The position numbers and the translations under genes were made by a program. 64,000 bases of DNA. Origin: Turbatrix aceti. Lineage: Eukaryota; Nematoda; Chromadorea; Rhabditida; Panagrolaimidae. The DNA is taken from positions 10,912,001-10,976,000 of the forward strand of contig OZ017766.1 in assembly GCA_963969345.1 (NCBI GenBank), written 5' to 3'. Shown here in pieces: positions 30,805 through 45,245 of the stretch. Numbering within the stretch: the stretch's first letter is position 1; each line of letters opens with the position of its first letter. Below the pieces are notes generated by a model. It was not told the DNA's origin and made no database searches. It saw only the letters and a list, made by a program, of their open reading frames with translations.

Positions 30805-31641
30805 ACAGCATTCACTTTCCCCTTATTTTGCGACAATCGAAAAAAAAATGAGCGCGTTCATTCGCACTTATAGTGTTGACTTTGGCAGCTTCGTGCAATG
30901 GCATTTTTGAATTCTTAGAGATGGCATCTAGGGTATTGAATAAGACATGTCCTGAACTTCCAAACAAGCCCTCGATGACCTAAAAATGTTCAGTTTTGCC
31001 ATAGTTGCAGCCTTTTCAAGTAAAAAATTTGAGCAGTCGATTGCAGCCGTGTAAGGCTAAAACTGAACAATCGGGTCAACAGAAAGTTCCATCAGGTTGG
31101 TGTCAGTCGATATAGCCAAGGGCCGTTTGCTGAACATCGAATAGGACCGAGATTCCTCACAAAAACTGTTTTACCCTATAAAAATGCGCACGCATTTGCA
31201 CAAATTATCAAAAACACGCACTCCTAAAAAGAAAGTTCTCCAATTTTGCATGAGCACAAAAAGCAAACAGATCGTTTTTATAGGGTAAAACAGTTTATGT
31301 GAGGAATCTCGGTCCTCTTTGATGTTCAGCAAACGGCCCTTGGCTATATCGACAGATACCAACCTTATGGAACTTTCTGCTGACCCGATTGTTCAGTTGT
31401 AGCCTTAAACGGCTGCAATCGACGATTTAAAATCGAAACTGGAAATCACTATATCTGTGCCAAAAATCAACGTTTTCGTGCCGTTGGTGGCTTGTTTGAA
31501 AGTTCAGGACTTGCTCTAGTCATTGTAGCAGATGCCGTCACTAACAATTTAAAAATGCCAATGCGCGAAGCTGCCAAAGTCAACACTATATGCGCGAATG
31601 AATGCATTTTCACGCTCGATTGACGCGAAAGTGAATGCTGT
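30805..31641. mobile_element. Foldback element inserted in the transthyretin-like coding exon
   Basis: It starts ACAGCATTCACTTTC and ends GAAAGTGAATGCTGT, exact complements. The arms pair throughout with substitutions, with shared blocks such as ATAGTGTTGACTTTGGCAGC on the left and GCTGCCAAAGTCAACACTAT on the right. The right edge abuts the N gap, so a target duplication cannot be read. The middle (31055-31410) is related to the fragment at 25924-26230. Confidence 0.78.
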
Positions 31642-31841
31642 NNNNNNNNNNNNNNNNNNNNNNNNNNNNNNNNNNNNNNNNNNNNNNNNNNNNNNNNNNN
31701 NNNNNNNNNNNNNNNNNNNNNNNNNNNNNNNNNNNNNNNNNNNNNNNNNNNNNNNNNNNNNNNNNNNNNNNNNNNNNNNNNNNNNNNNNNNNNNNNNNNN
31801 NNNNNNNNNNNNNNNNNNNNNNNNNNNNNNNNNNNNNNNNN
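31642..31841. other. Assembly gap (200 N)
   Basis: This is a 200-N placeholder directly between the last base of the foldback element and the resumed coding sequence (GGCTTTCAG). The coding frame suggests little or no coding sequence is missing. Confidence 0.98.
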
Positions 31842-32090
31842 GGCTTTCAGCTTAGAGGCACGGAAAACGAAATTTTTGACATCGAGCCTTATATCAACGT
31901 CATTCACAACTGCGACTACAACGAAACATGCAGTCGCGTAAGTTCATACCAGATCCCGGCCGACAAAGTAAACACCTTTTACGACATCGGCATCATCAAT
32001 CTCAATGAAAAGAGCCCTAAAGAATCTGTTTGTTGCATAGGAGCAATAGGAGGTTTTGAATGTCCTATGTTCATGTCCATGTCCCTTTAA

Positions 32091-33186
32091 ACACTAGACT
32101 TCTATAAATGAGTTGCGGATACCCTAACATACATGTTCATCAATTTTTTGTACATGAATACGGCTAATGTTTATCTGATATCAGGTTTAGCCTTATATCA
32201 GGGTAGCAAAAACCAGTATCAGTCAACTTGGAAAAAATCTCCGGAGATTTTCCCAAAAGCTACCAGGAGTCTCCGTTTGCCACGTACACATTCGTACGAT
32301 TCAAAAAAAACGAGGTTTTTTTGTTTTTTGTTTTTTAGTGCTCAAAAATATTTTAAAATGTTTTTGAGCACTGAAATCTCTAATGCAGTGTTTTTTTTTC
32401 GTCCAAAAATTACATTTTGCGGTAGTTAACCTTTACAATGTACAAAACAAAACAAATACATATAAAGACCAGTGTTGTTCGATGCTCACCAAATTGCTCC
32501 TGCTCACTGCTTGCTCCTGCTCACTGCTTGCTCCTGCTCATCTCACGAGCGCGAGCGGAGCGAGCGCGAAAAATTGGAGAGCTCAATGAGCGTGAGCAGA
32601 GCGAGCAGGAAAAATTGAATTGCTCAAAGAGCGCGAGCAGAGCGAGCGCGATAAATTTTTATAATGAGCACTGCTCACTATAAATTTAGTGCTACAATAA
32701 CTAAAATACTGGTAGTTTCGATCAAAAACACGATGTTGGAGGTATCTCCAAGCAATATGCGGTCTTTCTTTTAGCAAAGGACTGAATTTGTGACTCAAAA
32801 TTCACTTTTCTTGTGTGAGCCATTTTTGCTCATTGCTCGCTCCTGCTCAACTCACGAGCGTGAGCAGAGCAAGAGCAGACGATCTGAGAATAAAAGAGCG
32901 CGAGCGGAGCGAGCGCGAAAATTTTAGGAACTCAAAGAGCATGAGCAGAGCGAGCACGAAAAATGGAATTGCTGAAAGAGCGCGAGCGGAGCGAGCGCTG
33001 AAAATTGCCGAATTGAACAACTCTGATAAAGACCATTTTCCAACTTTAACTGTTGCATAATTCTTGTACCTCTTTTTTGAGTAGCAAAAAAACTACTGTT
33101 TGCTCGTCAAAAATACTGCTTCACGGAAAAAAAATATTTATCTCTTGCACACATTTTTTTAATTTCAAAATTCCAAACCCTCTGTA
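32091..33186. other. Intergenic with 41-bp tandem repeats
   Basis: No gene is recognised. The region contains the tandem repeat listed separately and 18-bp CTCACTGCTTGCTCCTG iterations at about 32497-32540. Confidence 0.6.
32547..33000. repeat. 41-bp tandem repeat, two clusters
   Basis: Units start at 32547, 32588 and 32629 (spacing exactly 41) and again at 32856, 32896, 32937 and 32978. Each has a 22-bp GC-rich core, GAGCGCGAGCGGAGCGAGCG with small changes, then an AAAAATT-type AT spacer and a CTCAA tail. A 200-bp unique segment separates the clusters. Confidence 0.85.
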
Positions 33187-36100
33187 TTATACACTGAACG
33201 AAAACATATTCCAGCAGACGACAAATTCTTGCGCCTTGGAAAAGGTTTCAATGAAAGTCGACATGATTAGTACAATATTGGCAATTCTAAGCGCAGAATC
33301 GGCATCAATGTTTTGGTAGTGTTCGCATAATTCGTTGAATACCCGTTCCTTGTCCAGAGAGCTTGGATTCGGATTCTGAGTAGCCGTCGAATTTTTGGAA
33401 GGCTTGTACTGTCCCGTGAGCAAAGCGGCATTTTCCTTTTCATCGAGTCGAAATGAGTGCACAGATCGACAGAGATTGTTGAGCATGGCATGGAGCGCAG
33501 GATAGACGACAACCGCCATCGCAGGGGCATCACGGGCGTTGCCACACGTCGTGCAGAAAAACTTGACTAGCGATGAGACTTCGACGTCGACGAAGGCAAC
33601 GTCGTTGAAATAAATTCGGTTTGTCTGAATGCCACCGAGACGAATCGTCGATTGGACGGTTTCAAAGATGTTCCAGATGAGAAACATGTTTTCACAGTTG
33701 TCCGACGACCAGAAGGATTCGTCGCTGGCAAGGTGCTTCAGAGACGTGGCGTTGGAGAGAAATTGTTTGAAGATTTTGAATTCATTTTGAATTATGGTTT
33801 TGCTTGTCAGGGATGTTGTAGTTTCACAGAACTGAAATAGGAAAATGGATTTGTGTTTGACATTAAAAAAAAACCAAAAAATAGGAATTGAAAAATTGAG
33901 TAAAAAAATTTCTCATTTACTGTGAAAAAAATGTATTCAAAAAAACGTAAGTTTTTTGTAAAAAAATTATTTTTTTTATATAAAAAACTTTTTTTTATTA
34001 AAAAAATGTTTTAAGTGAAAAAAAACTGAAAAAAAATGTTTATAGTTCATTTAAAAAAAGTATTGTTGAAAAAAAAAATTTCCTTTTTTTTTGTCGATTT
34101 TGAAAATTTGTTCAAAATCTCGTGCAAATTTATTTCAGTACTTTTATGTTAAAAATGATTTCCTTTTTGTTTGTTTTATTTGAATTAAAAAATTAAAATA
34201 TTTTGTGGTTTGAAATATTTATTTTGTGTTTTATACAAAATTGCTGTTCTTAATTTTGTGTTCTTCTGTATATTTTATGTTTTGAATTTTTGCGTTACTT
34301 CAAATTTCCCAATTAACTTACATTGAGGCCCTGAAAGCGATAAGATAAAGCTATACGCCGACACGACGTCACTTCATTTAGCAGCACCAGAAGATTTTGA
34401 GCCTGAGGGCCGCGATTGGATTTTGAGTTTTTACGTGTGCTCGATGGCGTTGGTGTCGTTGAGCTGGTCAAACAGCTCAGTGGAGGTTCACTTTCAGAAA
34501 GCGATGACGACGATGACGAAATCAAAGGATGCTGTTTTGGGCGCTTGCATTGAACTTCTGAATCCCAGTTTATTTACATTTTCTAAGATAGAAAGCAACC
34601 AACCATCTGGCACCATTCCAGCGGCAATGCATGACTGAAAACGACAGTACCGACAGACGATGCCGTGTTTACGGGAATCTAAAAATAATTATTTTTTAAA
34701 ATATTGATTTCACAGGGGGTGTAAAAAAGTACGAAAAACGTACTGATTGTTACGCTACAATTACGGGCACTACAGGAGTACGTTTTTTGATCCGCAATTG
34801 ATCGACGGAAAAATGCACTGCAGGCTGCGCAAGAAAGTGCGCTGAAGTGGTAACCGTCTGCCGAGTCGTTGCACCTGGAAATTAGAATTTATGAAAATTG
34901 CTAAATCGCATTATTGCAGATTTAATGAATTTCACAAGAACATCTAAAAAAAGTTTTTTTTTGTCAAAAACTTGAAAAATGTAAATTTTATATTTTTGAA
35001 AAATAATTTTTCAAAAACTACGGTACTTTCTGGTTCAGTTAGCGTATCGAGGGACTCAATTTTTGATCACGATTTTTTATAACATGAAATAACAACTACA
35101 GTACTCGTTTTTTTATTCACGAGAGCAACTCCGGAGAATTCCAAATCAAATACATAAAAAATACGATGTTTGTTATTAGTGGCAACGATTCATGTACTAA
35201 ATATCTTTAAACGTGCTAATACTCTTCAAATACACGGATTAATAGTATTTATATCGTATAAATGTGACATTGAAATTCGCTTCAGATTTTTTTGCGTGCA
35301 GAAGCAAAATTTTTTTGCTGTTTTCAAAAAAGTTGGCTTTTTGGACCCTCATTTTCGGATTAATTAAATATTATTAACAATTATGTATAAGTAATTTTAA
35401 AATTAGTAGCTGCAAATTTTTTGATGACAAATTTTTGGATCAGTTTTTGTTTCTAATCATTATTTTTGAATTTGAAAAAATAAATTTTTACATTTTAGCA
35501 AAAAAAATTTTATTACATATTACTTTTTTTATTAGGAATAGTTTCTACATATAATACGTTAGAATATTATGTCATTTGAAAAACAAAAAAAACATACATA
35601 ATTTTAAAGCCGTTGTAAAAAATGACGTTTCAATGTTTTTTTTTCTGACATCAAATCAAAAAAGTGCATCAACTTGAATTCCCGCTGTCGGATTAAAAAC
35701 GGATATGGTAGTTCAAATGTATTTTTAATCCATTTTAAATTAAATTATTATGCTAAAAAAAATGACAAATGTCTTCTGTGAATCAAGCAAAATTAATTTG
35801 GCCTTAATTTTGTAAATACTTTGGTCTTAATTTTGTAGACAGACAGAAAAATAAACTAACACAGTGCATTTGAGTGCCCTTTCGGCCAAGTCAAATTCAG
35901 ACAACCGACGTGTCGACGGCGAAGAACCCGACAGATTAATAGAAGACTGAACGGATGATGAATAGTCAAAACTATCGGATCTTTGGGGATAAAGTCCGGC
36001 GCTCATCAGCGATGAGGATTCTGTGATTAGCATTGCATTGCTACCACTGCTGCTGCTGCTGTTTTCCGGTTGGTTAAGCGTCGTCGAAGAAGTACTATTA

Positions 36101-36366
36101 TTGTCAATTAAAAGTGATTGCCCCGTTGAAAAAGTATTCGATGGTAGCTGGGGATTTGGATTGGAAAAATTCGGACAACAATCGGCTGATGAATACCGGC
36201 GTTCTCCTTCTTTGGACATTACAGATGAAGGATAATCGAAAGACTCTACTAATTGTTCCTGAGGAGTGTGCTGCGTGTATGGCCATGATTCAGCCTGTTT
36301 GGTCCATGACCAAGTGTTGAGCGGATTTTGATACACGATTTCACATTCACGGTGGGTGACCAACAT
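33187..36366 (-). CDS. Nuclear hormone receptor (nematode NHR)
   Basis: Five exons join in phase: 36366-35861, 34874-34744, 34678-34604, 34557-34322 and 33831-33187, giving 530 residues. A Ser/Asn-rich N-terminal domain of about 168 residues leads into the DNA-binding domain. Zinc finger 1 is LKCTVCNDSADGYHFSALSC (C-x2-C-x13-C-x2-C), then AACSAFFRRS. Finger 2 ends CRYCRFQSCIAAGMVPDEVQ. After a Ser-rich hinge (KQHPLISSSSS) the ligand-binding domain shows SFRLDEKENAALL and ERVFNELCEHYQN, typical of the HNF4-derived nematode expansion. The product binds DNA in the nucleus; its ligand is unknown. Finger 2 has C-x4-C and a spacing of 12 before the third Cys, against about C-x5-C and 9 in usual receptors. 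The ATG at 36366 is the first in frame. Confidence 0.88.
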
Positions 36367-39300
36367 TCACCCAATCCGTTGTTCTGGATTTGAAATACGG
36401 TAGGTTTTTTTTCTGGGTTCGAAGTTTGTTCGCAACCAAAAAAAAACGTAGAAAACTGGTAAAAATAGCCTGAAAACTGGTTTTATCACAACAAAATATT
36501 TAAACGAGTGTTTTTTTTGATAATTCGCAAACTTGAACATTTCGACGATTTGTTTCGAACGAACACTAATTTAGAATATTAACAAACTATTTTTAAAATT
36601 TGTTAAAAAAATATTTTCCCAAGTTGAAAAATGTAAACTTTTGAAATTATTTTTGTCTGTTTTTTCTGTACGGAAAATTTTGAGCGGTTCGCGAACAAAC
36701 ATGAACAAATGAATTAATGAAAAATCTGTCACGAATAAATATCAAAAACTGTTTTTTTAACTGCCAATTTGATTTTAGCGGATTCAAATTCTAATCAAGA
36801 AATGTGCTAAAATAAGGAAATCAAATAAATATTTTCATATTTATTTTATAAATATTTATTTAGATGGTACCCAAAAATTATTTTGTACAAAAAAATACAA
36901 AAATTAACATTTTTTATTTAAAAAAAATATTTTTTTTCACATTCTTTTATAACACAATTATCATACACCCAAAGTCCTGGAAAAGAAATACTACCTTCTT
37001 CCTATCTTCGGTTTAGCATACATACTTTATATACGGATAAATGTACATAACACTCCGTTTCCAAAAATCCTAATCCTATCCGGCTTATGCGAAGGAGGAG
37101 GCGCACTGTTTTCTTTAATTGTATACCAAAAAAAACTGTTTGTACTTCATTTAGCAAACGAGAATCCTGGATCAAGGACAAAAAACCCATAACAAATACA
37201 TTGATCTCTTGGGGCGGGGGAGTGCACACTTACAAGAAGCATACATCAGGTAGTAACACTTTGAGTGATTTCATCTTTATAAAAGTTTTATTTTTTTTGT
37301 AATAAATATTTGAAATGTTTTAAAAGGATACTGTACAAAAAAAAGACTAAGACTTAATTTTTTTTATTCTGTACGACAATTTTTTTGTTAAAACAAAATT
37401 TAGCAAAAAAACGTTATTTTTAGCATTGTAAAATTTGACGCCAAAAATATTTTATCAAATTCGCTCATGACACCGAAATTTGCAAAAGTCCTAAGAAAAT
37501 CTTTTCAAATAGCAGGTATTTTTTGATATTAGACCTCTCATTTTTTTGTTTTTTTACAGATTCTTCCAACTGGCGTGAGTTGCCCATACTTCCCAAAAAA
37601 ACCAAAAAAAATATGGCAGGTATCATTTTTGAGGAATCGGTAAAAAAACTGAGCATCACACTGTTTTACAAATGCAAAAACTGCTTATCTAAAAAACTCA
37701 GTGAAAAGAAAAGTGATTACAATTTTTTTGTCACCATCTGACCAAAACACATTTAAACCTGCAAGGAGACAAAAAAACAGCATGCTTCTGGCAAAATTGT
37801 ACAATAATTACCAATTTACATGTAAACGCACAGTCTAGTTTGGACAGTTGTATGTCATACTGTGACAGGAAACCTTATTTATCAGTCCACTTAAATATCA
37901 TTTGGCGGCAAAAAAAAGTGATGTTAATGGATTACAGAAAAGACGGCTCAGAAAAGTACGAGGAAGATGTGCAACAATTAAATAATTTCAATAATTAAGG
38001 GTTTACAGGTTGGGTAAAAACAGTGCCAATACCCACTGTCAATACCGTATCCCTAGTCATTTAAATAAGCATTAGTATAAAAAAAAAGATGTAAAGTGCG
38101 AAACCTTGTCTTCTACTCAAAGCTTTTACAATGAAACAAATTAAAAGTTTTGATAGAAATGAGCGTACTTTGGTACTAATTGCAATTTTTTTGAATACAG
38201 AAACGCAGTATTTGATTCTTCAAAAAGTTCTGTAGGGCATCCGATTTTTAGTTCGAGAACAAAAACGAACATTTTGAATATTTCGATCGAAAAATCAAGC
38301 AAACAGTTTTGACCGTGTTCGTGAACGAACACGAACGAACAGCGAACAGATTATTTTTTTCAGTTGTGCAAAATTTGGATCCCCGGATAAAAAAATGTAA
38401 ACTGAATGAATATGTGTTTTTTCGTTTACTTAGAAAAAAAGTCTATTTACAAATTTTCAAAGTACTAAAGTTGACAAATTTTATGTATTTTGTGTCAAAA
38501 TCAATGATTCGACTGGCAAAATAAAAAAAAATTTATCAACTTTAGCTATGAAAATTTGTAGAAAAAACAGTACGACAAAATTTTACAAAAACGATAAAAA
38601 GAATCTGTTCGTTTTTCATTTGCGAACGCAACTAAAAATGTTCGCATTTGTTTAATTTATCGAACAAAATGTTCGTGCAAAAATCTAAAACTATTTTTGT
38701 ACGAATTTATTAAATTTTACGTTTTTTCACATTACAAGCGCGCGCGCGTACTAAAAAAATCCGGAACAAACCGAGTGTTCCAAAAACACCGAGTATTTAA
38801 ACCCGGGTCGACCCTATACGTAAATCCGACCCAGAAAACAAAAACTCGTCACGTCTGATGAACAAAAAGCGCGTGGGCACTCTCGTATAAATAATATTTT
38901 CATTGTGGATCTTCTTCCTCGTCTTCCCCTTTTATAAATAATTACGAAGAGATCAAATGCCATAAAATTTTGTCCTTATGATGACATTTATACAAATTTA
39001 CGTCACAACCAGATAACAAGGTGTAACAAAACCGGGTGTTATGAGATCATGCACGTACTCCGACGGCTCAGGCATGTTGCCGGGGATTATGGAAAAGGGA
39101 TTACAGTTTACATTTCTGGACGCATCCAAAACACTTGAGACAAAGATTTAGTACATAGTGCACACGGGCACGGGCATAGGAGCAGAGAAGGATGAGAAGA
39201 GGGGAAAAAAAATCCCGAATGCGTAAGAACTGCGCATTTCCGTTTTTTCTCGCCTCTGCTTCTCCTACTCATTTTTGTTGTTTTCTTCTAATTTTAGAAT

Positions 39301-41113
39301 GGCAATGAAAAACACTGATAGCACGTACATACATCATCGATGCTGGTTTTTTGGTTCCGGGTGGTGGATTTGTTGTTTGTTCCTTGGAGGAATTTTTACA
39401 TAAGGGAAATAAAAGCCCGGTATGTACCTCAAAGCGGGCCGAATAAAAAATTCAAAATTTTCTATTACAAAATCGCAAAAAAACTGATTTCTTGGTAAAA
39501 CTGCATTCATGTATACATTGTCGGTGTTTATTTTTTGGTTTTGAAAAAAGCACTATTTTTTTACCTGATATTCGGTCGGTATGGCTTTTTTAAATAAAAA
39601 CTGCGAAAAATGAATATTGTCCTTACAAAAGTATCCATTTTTGAAAAAAACAATTTGCAAAATTACATAAAAAAAATAATAAATAAAAAACTGCGCATTT
39701 TCGGCATACGTAAGTACATTTTCGGGTTTTAGAACTTTGGGTCAAATTATCTGCATTTCTGTGAAAAAACTGGCGATGTGGTAATTTTAATAAATATTTT
39801 TTTAACCCGAATTTACAATCAAATAGGTTTTTTTTTCATATTTAAATTTTACTATAGAAACGTTCATGGAAAGAAAATTACGGTTTAAAATGTCAAAATT
39901 TTTTTGCAAACATTTTGTACCTGACGGACCAACATAGATGAGCCGCAAAACCGTGCCCGGTCCGTTTTATTCCCCGGTAAAAACAAAAAAAACTGAATAT
40001 CATAAAAACCGTCAATAATTACTGTATGTATGTTTATACATTTTTTTGTTTGCAAAAAAAACTTGCAGTACTGCATTTTACCGATCTGTTCTATGTAATG
40101 ACTAACTTTGTTCGAAAACAACGCAAAAACAAAACCAAAGACCGTAACCCAACTTTGCCCGCCCCATGTTTGGTAATTTTTGTACTCCTACTTTTTTTGA
40201 TGACATAACTTTGAATGATGCGTACTTTAGGCACAACTTCTCTATTTTTAGGAATGTATATAGATGGCACGTATATGTACGTTACAGTGCATAAAAATTT
40301 TATATCATACATAAACGTCAAACTGAGTATTGGTCATGAAACAATTTTATAGTAAACATAAACATCACATTTTGCACATACTGTTATTGTGAATTGGTGA
40401 CGTATCGATAATCCGTTAAAAATGTCCATCGTCCATCTTTGACATGTTTTTGTTCCGTTTTGCCTTATATGTAAGCTTTGGATTTGGATTTTGTGTGCAT
40501 CGGATTATTACGGTAGTGTTGATATGAAATGAATGTTTTTAAAAAATGGAATGCAGGTGAACATTTGACTTGGTTTTAAAAAAAATGGGAATTTAGAAAA
40601 TTTTAGGTAAAATTAATGTGTGCGTGCGCGCGCAAAAGTTGTCTATGTACTTTTTTGAACAGTGGACAAAAAAGTTTGCGCACGACAGCTAGTTTGAAAA
40701 TGGCATAAACTGAACAAGAACCAGGTCAAATAAGCTGCCCAACATTGATTATTACTCCCCAAAAAAAATATGTACACTGGATGTTTGAACGCCATTCGTG
40801 CGAAACCGACAAACGCGTGCTGGACAGTAAATACAGGGAAGGGAATCTTCCCAGGTACGCATGCACAACCACAAACAATTTGCATACAATGAAAAACAGA
40901 AGAGGAAAAAAGTTAGACAGTACTCTTTCCAAAAAAATTCGATGCAATTTGTGGTCGCATTTGATACGGTCAACCGAAGACGATTTTGATTTCATTTTTT
41001 TTTGTTCTTCGTCGAAGAAGAATAAGAAAAGTCGTAATCGCTGCTGTCTCTTGGCACGAAATAAAACTTGTCACTATTCCACGCTGCTTTTTACGCTCTC
41101 CGCCAGACAATTT
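36367..41113. other. Large AT-rich intergenic region
   Basis: 4.7 kb between divergent genes (NHR on minus, S6 kinase on plus). It is mostly A/T homopolymer DNA. It holds copies of a GAACGAACACGAACGAAC-type repeat near 36680-36720 and 38305-38400, and short CG runs near 38738 and 40623. No exon is supported. Confidence 0.5.
38305..38400. repeat. GAACGAACACGAAC-type interspersed repeat, copy 1
   Basis: GTGTTCGTGAACGAACACGAACGAACAGCGAA is followed by TTGTGCAAAATTTGG. The same two blocks, in the same order, occur at 44780-44870 and 45528-45605. Confidence 0.65.
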
Positions 41114-43837
<2,724 letters not shown>

Positions 43838-43943
43838 AAAAAAAACTGCTTCTCGCAAACATTTATTTGTTGTGCTTGTTTGTTGTTTTTTGTATTTCTT
43901 GATTTTGATTACGCGCATTATTCACGTTACGGTATTTTGATGC

Positions 43944-43949
43944 AATAAA
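43944..43949 (+). terminator. AATAAA polyadenylation signal of S6K
   Basis: AATAAA in GATGCAATAAATCAT lies 107 bases after the stop codon. Confidence 0.6.
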
Positions 43950-44307
43950 TCATATTTTTGGTAAAAAAAAAATTTTTATTGTTTACGATTTTTTTTCTTT
44001 TATTTATTAAAAAAATTTAAAAAATGGTTTTTTCGTCAAAAAAATGTTTTTTTGATTAAAAAATGTTTTTTTGTGATTCTCATTCCAAAATGTTTCTACT
44101 ATTTTCCGCATTTTTAAATCACTAAAAACTGGTAAGAAAAGTTTTTTGGACCGGGGTAAAAAAATGAAAACAACTGTATTTTTTTAATGTTTAAAAATAA
44201 AACCAGGCAAAACAATAAAAAATAAAACAGCATCCAATAAATAACAACAACGTAAACTAAAATATTATAGATATTTATCTAGGGCCAAGGAAATTGAAAA
44301 ACGATAG

Positions 44308-45245
44308 TTATGGTGCATTGAATATTCGTCGACGCCGGCGCCTGCACCTGCACCTGCACAACCGGATTCTGAGGAGTATTCTGATTTTGATTCTGATTCT
44401 GGCGCTGATCGTGATTTTCCGGAGGTGCCGTTTCCTGATTTTGAGATTCAGGAGGCGTGGGGAGATCTTCTCGTGTTCAGGTTCCTGTTTTGGAGTTTGC
44501 ATGACCAGACGCAGGGGGCCCTCGGGAAGGTCGTCATTGGCATCTTGAGCGACCGGATGCAAAGGATTTTTGGAGCTTGTATCAGCAAAACGTCGTTTTG
44601 AAGAAGGAGATTCAGCGTTCGTGGATGATCGTCGTTTTTGCGTTCTCTGAAAATGTAAAAAAAAATTAGGGGCGTGACAAACAGGGATGGGCGAAAAGCC
44701 GTTTTTTTGTTCTCAAACAAACACGAACAATTTTTTAAATTTGTTCGAGAAATCGAACAAATGCGAACATTTTTCTCAGTGTTCGCGAACGAACACGAAC
44801 GAACAACGAATAGATTTTTAGCATTTTTTATACAAAATTTTGTGGAAAAATTGGGTAAAAAACGTAAACTTCGGTACTATATGCGTTTGCTCGTTTTTTG
44901 TGACAGTCTTCCTACGCTTTTTATTGCCGAAGGCAATTGACACTATTTGTCATTTTTGTAAAAATGACATCAATCTCGGCACCATTAAACTGATTTTTCT
45001 TAAATTTTTGTTCGTTTTTTGTTTGGAACGAACAAAAATTATCTTTGTTCGCGAACAAACACGAACAAAACAAATCTGTTCTCGAACAAACACGAACGCA
45101 AAAATTTGAATTTTGTTTGCGAACGAACGCAAAAATTTGAATTTTGTTCGCGAACGAACACAAAAGTTCGCCCATCCCTAATGACAAATTTTTGAAAAAA
45201 AACTGTCCAAAGGAAATCAAGCGTACATACTTTTTCCGACGACAT
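44308..45245 (-). CDS. Small basic protein of unknown function
   Basis: A short first exon (45245-45231: MSSEK) with a GTATGT donor joins in phase to 44646-44308 after a TACATTTTCAG acceptor, giving 117 residues. The start is Lys/Arg/Ser-rich (RTQKRRSSTNAESPSSKRR), like a bipartite nuclear localisation signal, then acidic (DANDDLPEGPLR). From about 44440 a different frame, DLPTPPESQNQETAPP followed by Gln/Asn repeats and ending at 44279, looks more like protein than the Arg/Ile-rich frame that continues. A one-base error or a missed intron may exist there. The 584-bp intron is filled with GAACGAACACGAAC-type repeat. The family is not recognised. Confidence 0.4.
44690..45180. repeat. GAACGAACACGAAC-type interspersed repeat cluster, copy 2
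   Basis: Multiple GTTCGCGAACGAACACGAAC motifs in both orientations start at 44700 and end at 45170. They are bounded by related sequences (CAGGGATGGGCGAA at the left, TTCGCCCATCCCTAA at the right) that form inverted ends. This suggests a mobile or palindromic element of about 490 bp. Confidence 0.6.

Larger units (their letters stand above)
30619..32090 (+). pseudogene. Transthyretin-like (TTR-52/TTL family) gene split by a transposon
   Basis: Part A (30619-30804, 62 codons) has a signal peptide (FFIVFSALFVAIFAKKQ) and the TTL start (ITVDGKLICNNKPAVNVIVV, then DDTLATTKSVATG). Part B (31842-32090) resumes with GFQLRGTENEIFDIEPYINV, IHNCDY and FYDIGIINL, the second half of the same domain. The family pattern T-D-x-x-G-x-F-x-L is restored across the break, and both parts are in codon phase with nothing missing. 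Between them lie an 837-bp foldback element and a 200-N gap. These nematode proteins are secreted; some bridge dying cells to phagocytes, most are uncharacterised. The element has no GT at its start, so it is not a simple intron. The gene is either disrupted in this haplotype or misassembled. Confidence 0.8.

Noticed and set aside
31467..32090. Plus- and minus-strand frames spanning the second N gap as new genes
   Set aside because: The coding part after the gap is the second half of the transthyretin-like gene; the rest is transposon arm.
44294..44548. Plus-strand Arg/Leu/Ile-rich frame
   Set aside because: It is an out-of-frame reading of Gln/Asn-type repeats on the other strand.
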